Shown here: positions 60,101 to 64,000 of the stretch, piece after piece | Layout: each line of letters opens with the position of its first letter | Position numbering within the stretch: the stretch's first letter is position 1 | Assembly (NCBI GenBank): GCA_002722255.1 | Contig: PBLD01000003.1 | Span: 135,336-199,335 of the forward strand | Source: Winogradskyella sp. | Lineage (GTDB): Bacteria; Bacteroidota; Bacteroidia; Flavobacteriales; Flavobacteriaceae | DNA length: 64,000 bases | Direction: 5' to 3' | Position numbers and translations under genes: made by a program | The notes under the pieces: generated by a model | Told to the model about the DNA's origin: nothing | Databases searched by the model: none | The model's input: the letters and a program-made list of their open reading frames with translations, nothing else

Positions 60101-61868
60101 TAATGATGTTAGTTTGGTACATAACGTATCCATCATCATTGCTTAAAGTTATTTGAAATTCAATTTTATCATTTGCTTGAATGGAAGGGGCTAATGTAAA
60201 AGGAACATTAAGCTCTCTTTGTTCTAATTTTGTCCAGCTAGTTTGCGTAGCAGGAGCAGTTAATGATATTATATTAGAAGATACAGGAGTTACATTTAAT
60301 GTAATGTCTCCCAGTGTTTGACCTAAATATTCAATACCAAATTTTAAATTTCCGCTGGTTGTATTAATGTCTGATGTATTTAAGTCATGGAATTGAGCAA
60401 ACTTACCACTGTAGTAAGCATTCATAAAATTCATTCGCATTGCTCTTTGAGCGATATCAACAATTTGAGTAGGATTTGGCCAAAATCCACCTTCGCTGCC
60501 ATCCCAAGCACCATTTTCGGGTGCTAGTGCTAAAATTTGTTCTCCAGAACCTGTAGAACCATTGACGTCTGCTACACCACCTAGCATCCAGTCACTCATA
60601 TCTCCATTGGCTATGGTTAAAATATCTGGTGCCTCACCGTATATATATCTATTGTATCTTGTCATGTCATGACAAAATTTTGCAAAGTCATCCTCACGAC
60701 CAGAAGAAGGAGCGTTAGGATATCCATTATAGGCATGAGGAATTAAATTTGATGTAGCATGATGATTCATCGCGGTCACAAAATTTCTTGAAGCTACAAA
60801 AGCTTCTATACCTTGAGTCTCTGGCTCTGAAAAAGCAGATGGACCTCTGTATGTTTGATTTGAAGTTGTGCCAGAAGAACCACCATATATAGCATTAGGA
60901 CCCCAAAAGTAGTCATAGTTTCTGTTAAGGTCTACACCTCTTGCGTTGTTGTTTCCTGTGTTATATGGGCCTAAATTTTTTCTTTGTAGACCACCTCCAG
61001 AAGGTGCAATTTGTTCATTCCACATTAACCCGTCAGGATTGGCTACAGGAATAAAATACATTTCATGATTATCTACTAAGTTTTTAATTCCAGGATCAGA
61101 ATCGTAGTTTTCTAAAAGATACCACATGTAGTATATAAGATTCATCATACTACTAACTTCACGAGAATGGGTCATACCAGAGTATAATGATTCTGGTTCA
61201 TTGGTTTCATCAGTATCTGGATTGTCAGATATTCTTACGTATAATACGTCTTGGCCTGCCCAAGTATCATATTGGCCTCCATTGGTATAAGAATTTCCAT
61301 GAGTTTTATGATTGGGATCAGTTGAAATTGGAGCTTTTACCGAAATTAAGTTTGGGTATAAAGCTCTCATCTCATCTAATTCTGCTAATACTTCACTGTA
61401 TGTAAGGCATCCAGCCATACTTCCTAAGTTAAAGTTGTTTGGCACAGAATTATCCCAATTGATTTCAGAACAGCCTTCGTATTGAACTAAGTTGTCAATT
61501 GTTGCTGTAGAAATACTAAGAGCTCTATTTTGTGTATTACTCATTTTTTTTTGAGCAAGTTCAGCTTTTGCTAAAGGTAGCTCAACAGCAGTAACGTTTT
61601 CAAAATGAGCAGTTAAATCGTTTATTAGTATAGTATAACTAACATTATTAGAATCTAAAACACCAATCATAGAATCAGATAATTCTAAAATTAGATCGTT
61701 ATTAGAGAAATTTGCACCACATGAGAGGTCAACACCTGAATCTTTTAATAGATGAAGTTGGTCATGAGTTGGATTAGAAATTGAAATCCGTTTCCCTGTT
61801 GGACTATTTTGAGAAAAAATAGTGGTTGTAAATAAAGTCCAAAGGAGGACTAATGTAATTTTTTTCAT
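57150..61868 (-). CDS. Secreted M14-family zinc carboxypeptidase with T9SS type A sorting domain
   Basis: The 1572-residue product has a signal peptide (about 1-19, ending IFSQ), a propeptide-like region (about 20-150) and an M14 catalytic domain (about 155-490). The zinc ligands are His and Glu of 'SGMTHSREVSSMM' near 237 and His of 'AMNHHATSN' near 368; the likely catalytic Glu is in 'ALAPENGAWDGSEGGFWP' near 454. Then follow a jelly roll (about 600-800), a fibronectin type III domain (about 804-893), a GEVED domain (about 894-1050) and a type A T9SS signal (about 1490-1572, ending 'KKVIIK'). It removes C-terminal residues from proteins outside the cell, serving nutrition. Confidence 0.95.
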   Translation of the reverse strand: MKKITLVLLWTLFTTTIFSQNSPTGKRISISNPTHDQLHLLKDSGVDLSCGANFSNNDLILELSDSMIGVLDSNNVSYTILINDLTAHFENVTAVELPLAKAELAQKKMSNTQNRALSISTATIDNLVQYEGCSEINWDNSVPNNFNLGSMAGCLTYSEVLAELDEMRALYPNLISVKAPISTDPNHKTHGNSYTNGGQYDTWAGQDVLYVRISDNPDTDETNEPESLYSGMTHSREVSSMMNLIYYMWYLLENYDSDPGIKNLVDNHEMYFIPVANPDGLMWNEQIAPSGGGLQRKNLGPYNTGNNNARGVDLNRNYDYFWGPNAIYGGSSGTTSNQTYRGPSAFSEPETQGIEAFVASRNFVTAMNHHATSNLIPHAYNGYPNAPSSGREDDFAKFCHDMTRYNRYIYGEAPDILTIANGDMSDWMLGGVADVNGSTGSGEQILALAPENGAWDGSEGGFWPNPTQIVDIAQRAMRMNFMNAYYSGKFAQFHDLNTSDINTTSGNLKFGIEYLGQTLGDITLNVTPVSSNIISLTAPATQTSWTKLEQRELNVPFTLAPSIQANDKIEFQITLSNDDGYVMYQTNIIKSYNPTILFDDDADTNGLANWNNGGGTWNVTTDAYSGSTAITDSPSGSYSNNTIQTLTLSNAAAVDLTTSETAVVQFYAKWDLERNFDFVQFQASTDGSNWVELCGKYTKPGSYYLTTRYSSGNSSDTGPGKNTSDLNHQPDGEAIYDGNTQDKWVMEEFVIDASNNAFLLGEGNVQFRFVLGSDSSNRADGYSTTFDGFTFDDFKVIDIKLPCETTVPTNLAANSITASTAEITWDNVPSATYDLRYRETGAPSWVEITDITSTSYSLTSLDITTEYEVQVRSRCVSSTSAYSASESFTTADLVYCTAGGSTISDEYIGGISLNGTLNDTSSSTSSGYSDFTGASIFEPIQVGSTGNSLVVTKTWTGTQYDEAVSAWIDFNKDGDFDDTGEKVLEVGANQTTSVSSSFTVPVSASTGNTRMRVIMAYYNSSGTIQNDPCDSFQYGEVEDYDIYIYEGLLYTSATWYPNPPSDLTGSDNVTILDGTYNTTSDIAANNVIVASGATLNVSKENAVTVNGNITNNGEFVMNSDSNEFSSLLLSGSASDNLKYNRHVNSNTNRNDLISPPFSGESFVDFLSNNLNVVSNAEETIYLFGPFDKSVSNYLTYSNTDTSTLDAGKGYRTASTDNSTFTFTGAATTGDLNVPILKTGSAYEIWNLIGNPYPSYIKLEDFLTANVSQLDPSTAAVYGYDADNSNGSYWTIWNFAYATANPNTLIAPGQGFFVSSKDGGGTISFASSMQTSGNSDDFITGRNNSAIEFGSIILSSTDRSFKTDLYFTDNASLGLDVGYDASHFSNVTSDFAIYSELVNDNTGKDMAIQAIGFNDINNNTIIPLGVNANQGEQVTISLTDSNINTNVYLEDVIANTFTLLNTTDYTFTPSSDILDTGRFYLRFDTPSLSTNESNLDTIQVYSDYNNEQIVIKGLLTSKTQVSLFDIQGRQILKDDLNIRNSSNSLSTKELSTGVYLVKISNNVSSISKKVIIK

Positions 61869-61929
61869 TTTGTTTGGGGTTAAATGAATTTATTTCGGAT
61901 GCTAATATATCATTTATTTTGAAAAAAAA

Positions 61930-61975
61930 TCTATAAAAAGCAAAAAATATCGATGAAATGCATTTTTGTGTAGGT
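61930..61975 (-). promoter_or_regulatory. Conserved upstream block of the M14 T9SS gene
   Basis: This is the partner of the block at 57001-57046, with the same AAATGCATTT palindrome at 61956-61965, 88 bp before the ATG. Both ends (TCTATAAAA and GTGTAGGT) are identical in the two copies; the middle differs. Confidence 0.65.
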
Positions 61976-62132
61976 TTGAATGGTGGGCATTTTAAATTTT
62001 TTATTTATGAAACCACCTTTAATTCAATGTTTTAACAAATTAATTATATCAATCGGGTTAAACCAAGTTTGATTTTTAAGTTTTATCTAATATTATCAGT
62101 AAGACTAATAGTTAAATTTAATACTGTCTATT

Positions 62133-62140
62133 TAACTTTG
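62133..62140 (+). promoter_or_regulatory. -7 promoter box of the metallo-beta-lactamase-fold gene
   Basis: TAACTTTG matches TAnnTTTG, 64 bp before the ATG at 62204. No good -33 TTG was seen. Confidence 0.45.
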
Positions 62141-62203
62141 TGTTTCTAAGAAACTTTAGAAAAGACATTTCTTATATGTAGTAATGAACTTAACCCAAAT
62201 AAA

Positions 62204-63307
62204 ATGAAACGCTTTTTAAAAATCTTATTGGGTATTGTATTACTTATATCTTTAATAACTGTTATGATACTTAACCAGTCAAAATTTGGACAACATCCTA
62301 AAGGCGAACGTTTAGAACGTATAAAAAAATCCCCAAACTATAAAGATGGATCATTTAAAAATTTAAGTGAGACTGCTGTTATGACCTCAGATAAAAGTAC
62401 AATAGGCGCTATGTGGGATTTTATATTTGCTAAAAAGTACAAAGTAAAACCTGAAGATAGTTTGCCATTCGTTTCAACGGATATTAAAGGTTTAGATGAG
62501 AAAGAAGATGTGTTAATTTGGTTTGGACATTCATCTTATTTTATGAGATTGGATGGAAAAACGTTTTTAGTAGACCCTGTATTTTGTGGTTATGCAGCAC
62601 CATTTTCTTTTATGACTAATGCATTTAAAGGAACTAATAATTATGGTGTAGAAGATTTACCTGATATTGATTATTTAATAATTTCTCACGATCATTGGGA
62701 TCATTTGGATTATGAAACAATATTAAAACTAAAGTCTAAAGTTGGTCATGTAGTTTGTGGGTTAGGTGTTGGTCAGCATTTTGAATATTGGGGTTATGAA
62801 GCATCTAAAATTAACGAGCTAGATTGGTACGAAGCTATCGAATTTGAAGGCGTAAAATTGACAGCAGCACCAGCACGTCATTTTTCAGGAAGAGGTATCA
62901 AAAGAAATAAAAGTTTATGGGCATCTTATGTGTTAAACACAAAAAATAATAATATCTACATTGGTGGTGATAGTGGTTACGATACGTTTTATAAAGATAT
63001 TGCGGCTAAATATGGTCCTTTTGATTTGTCTATTATTGAGCAAGGTCAGTATAGCGAAAATTGGAATCAGATTCACTTATTACCAAGACAATTATATCAA
63101 GTAGCAGAAGAGTTGAATACTCAAAAGCTGTTTCCAGTTCATAACTCAAAGTTTACGCTTTCGGATCATCCTTGGTATGAGCCATTAGATGAAGCGCTAG
63201 CTAATAAAACGGAAAACGTTTCTTTAGTAACACCAAAAATTGGTGAAGTAGTAAAACTAAAAGATAGTACGCAAGTTTTTGAAGCTTGGTGGAAAGATTT
63301 AAAATAA
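62204..63307 (+). CDS. Membrane-anchored metallo-beta-lactamase-fold hydrolase (NAPE-PLD/UlaG-like)
   Basis: The 367-residue protein has an N-terminal hydrophobic helix (about 5-25) and a metallo-beta-lactamase fold: 'VLIWFGHSSYFMRLDGKTFL' near 102-121, 'LVDPVFCGYAAPFSF', metal motif 'IISHDHWDHLDYETI' near 161-175 (HxHxDH written HDHWDH), 'AAPARHFSGRG' with the third His, 'IYIGGDSGYD' with the bridging Asp, and 'FPVHNSKF'. It resembles NAPE-phospholipase D and UlaG/RomA-like enzymes; a phosphodiester or lipid substrate is likely. It faces the periplasm. It is followed by an AraC-type regulator 75 bp on. Confidence 0.9.
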   Translation: MKRFLKILLGIVLLISLITVMILNQSKFGQHPKGERLERIKKSPNYKDGSFKNLSETAVMTSDKSTIGAMWDFIFAKKYKVKPEDSLPFVSTDIKGLDEKEDVLIWFGHSSYFMRLDGKTFLVDPVFCGYAAPFSFMTNAFKGTNNYGVEDLPDIDYLIISHDHWDHLDYETILKLKSKVGHVVCGLGVGQHFEYWGYEASKINELDWYEAIEFEGVKLTAAPARHFSGRGIKRNKSLWASYVLNTKNNNIYIGGDSGYDTFYKDIAAKYGPFDLSIIEQGQYSENWNQIHLLPRQLYQVAEELNTQKLFPVHNSKFTLSDHPWYEPLDEALANKTENVSLVTPKIGEVVKLKDSTQVFEAWWKDLK

Positions 63308-63382
63308 GTTTACTGTCTAATATTGTTAAAAGACCGTTAAAGGAATGCTGAATTTGAGGTTTGAATTTCTTAATTTTGCCTT

Positions 63383-64000
63383 ATGGAAGGAAAAACAGAA
63401 CGTTCGGTATCACCATTTAATAGTGAGCTAAAGTTAAAAGGCTTTAATGTCTTTAGAATTGAGGAAGATAGTAGTGCAACTAAAATTTACAGTCGTAAAG
63501 ATTTTTATAAAATTTGTCTGACTACTGGTAAGAGCATAATTCACTATGCAGACAGAAGTTACGAACAGGAAGGGACTATTCTCTTTTTTGGAAATCCCCA
63601 TGTGCCATACTCTTGGGAAACAATATCTACAACTTATATAGGTTATACATGCTTGTTTTCTGAAGAATTTTTGCAATTGTCTGAGCGTACCGATAGTTTG
63701 TTGCAGTCACCTTTGTTTAAATTAGGTGGTACACCTGTTTTAAAAATAACTGAAGAACAGCGTTTATTTCTGAATGGTATCTTCGAGAAAATGATGCAAG
63801 AACAACAAACAGATTATTCTTTTAAAGATGATTTAATCAGAAATTATATTCAGTTAATTCTACATGAAGCTATGAAAATGCAGCCTTCAGAACAAGATGA
63901 AAAACACGCAAATGCTGCTTCTCGTTTAACATCAGTGTTTTTAGAACTTCTAGAACGTCAGTTTCCTATTGAAACTGCAGATTCACCATTAAAACTTACT
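63383..64000 (+). CDS. AraC-family transcription regulator, N-terminal part (gene runs beyond the window)
   Basis: From ATG 63383 the frame stays open to the window end, giving 206 residues: 'MEGKTERSVSPFNSELKLKG', 'VFRIEEDSSATKIYSRKDFY', 'TILFFGNPHVPYSWE' and 'YTCLFSEEFLQLSERTDSLL'. This is the cupin-like sensor part of a flavobacterial AraC regulator; the last visible part (about 180-206, 'LLERQFPIETADSPLKLT') leads into the helix-turn-helix domain, which is outside. A -7 box TAATTTTG (63371-63378) lies only 5 bp before the ATG, so the mRNA may be leaderless. It could control the hydrolase upstream, which is inference. Confidence 0.87.
   Translation, partial: MEGKTERSVSPFNSELKLKGFNVFRIEEDSSATKIYSRKDFYKICLTTGKSIIHYADRSYEQEGTILFFGNPHVPYSWETISTTYIGYTCLFSEEFLQLSERTDSLLQSPLFKLGGTPVLKITEEQRLFLNGIFEKMMQEQQTDYSFKDDLIRNYIQLILHEAMKMQPSEQDEKHANAASRLTSVFLELLERQFPIETADSPLKLT

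Larger units (their letters stand above)
61869..62203. other. 335-bp intergenic region with divergent promoters
   Basis: The region holds the conserved T9SS block (61930-61975) for the minus-strand gene and a -7 box TAACTTTG (62133-62140) for the plus-strand hydrolase. The rest is very AT-rich. No ORF, repeat or RNA gene was seen. Confidence 0.7.

Noticed and set aside
63434-63676. Minus-strand ORF of 80 codons near the right end
   Set aside because: It is antisense to the open frame of the AraC-type regulator, which has a start, a promoter box and family features.

Overview
The window is AT-rich, gene-dense chromosomal DNA of a member of the Bacteroidota, almost certainly a marine Flavobacteriaceae (Winogradskyella, Psychroserpens or Olleya-like; the genus is a guess). 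The reasons are four large secreted proteins with type IX secretion (T9SS) sorting domains, -7 promoter boxes of the form TAnnTTTG with few Shine-Dalgarno sequences, lipoproteins and outer-surface families typical of the group, and a zinc-less sirtuin of the Bacteroidota kind. No rRNA, tRNA, prophage, CRISPR array or complete insertion sequence was found. Both ends cut genes: a CocE/NonD hydrolase at the left and an AraC-type regulator at the right.

Layout. 1-8.9 kb: hydrolase tail, YheT-type hydrolase, a T9SS type B surface protein, comM, and a membrane TPR protein. 9.1-13.7 kb: a tight five-gene operon for 5-oxoproline use (DUF2891 lipoprotein, Nramp-like permease, pxpA, pxpB, pxpC). 13.8-15.8 kb: an apparent three-gene sensory operon ending in an orphan histidine kinase. 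15.8-19.9 kb: an RluA-type pseudouridine synthase, a four-helix-bundle (S23-type) ORF between inverted repeat arrays, panB, an NTF2-like protein and sdaA. 20-31.5 kb: dnaK, a CapK-like ligase facing a NeuD-like acyltransferase, rlmI, a nitronate monooxygenase-like enzyme, cobB, trmH and small proteins. 31.6-46.1 kb: a second T9SS type B protein, a DEAD-box helicase with a long leader, MarC/DUF3124, rdgB, hpf, rlmH, nadC, a YihY protein, priA, a LytTR regulator and rpsF-rpsR-rplI. 46.1-63.3 kb: a GDPD lipoprotein, an ABC permease, hisS, two giant T9SS type A proteins (2110 and 1572 residues) and a metallo-beta-lactamase-fold hydrolase.

Most genes are housekeeping. The unexplained signal is in the boundaries between them. 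Three families of small repeats lie at gene ends: (1) 9-bp-period TCTAA arrays, which in one place face each other around a four-helix-bundle ORF, in another form an ORF-less inverted pair, and in a third stand alone; (2) short ATTCCTGC hairpins that touch stop codons or sit exactly 5 nt before ATG codons; (3) a double palindrome of about 100-140 bp in three copies, one of them interrupted by another repeat. The four-helix-bundle element is the best candidate for an undescribed system: its layout resembles the 23S rRNA intervening sequences that encode S23 proteins, but it lies between protein genes and appears to have supplied the start codon of its neighbour.

Other points of interest are a conserved 46-nt block upstream of both giant T9SS type A genes, the Nramp-like permease that has lost its metal-binding motifs inside the oxoprolinase operon, and several palindromic operator candidates. 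All assignments come from reading the sequence and remembered family knowledge; no database search was run.
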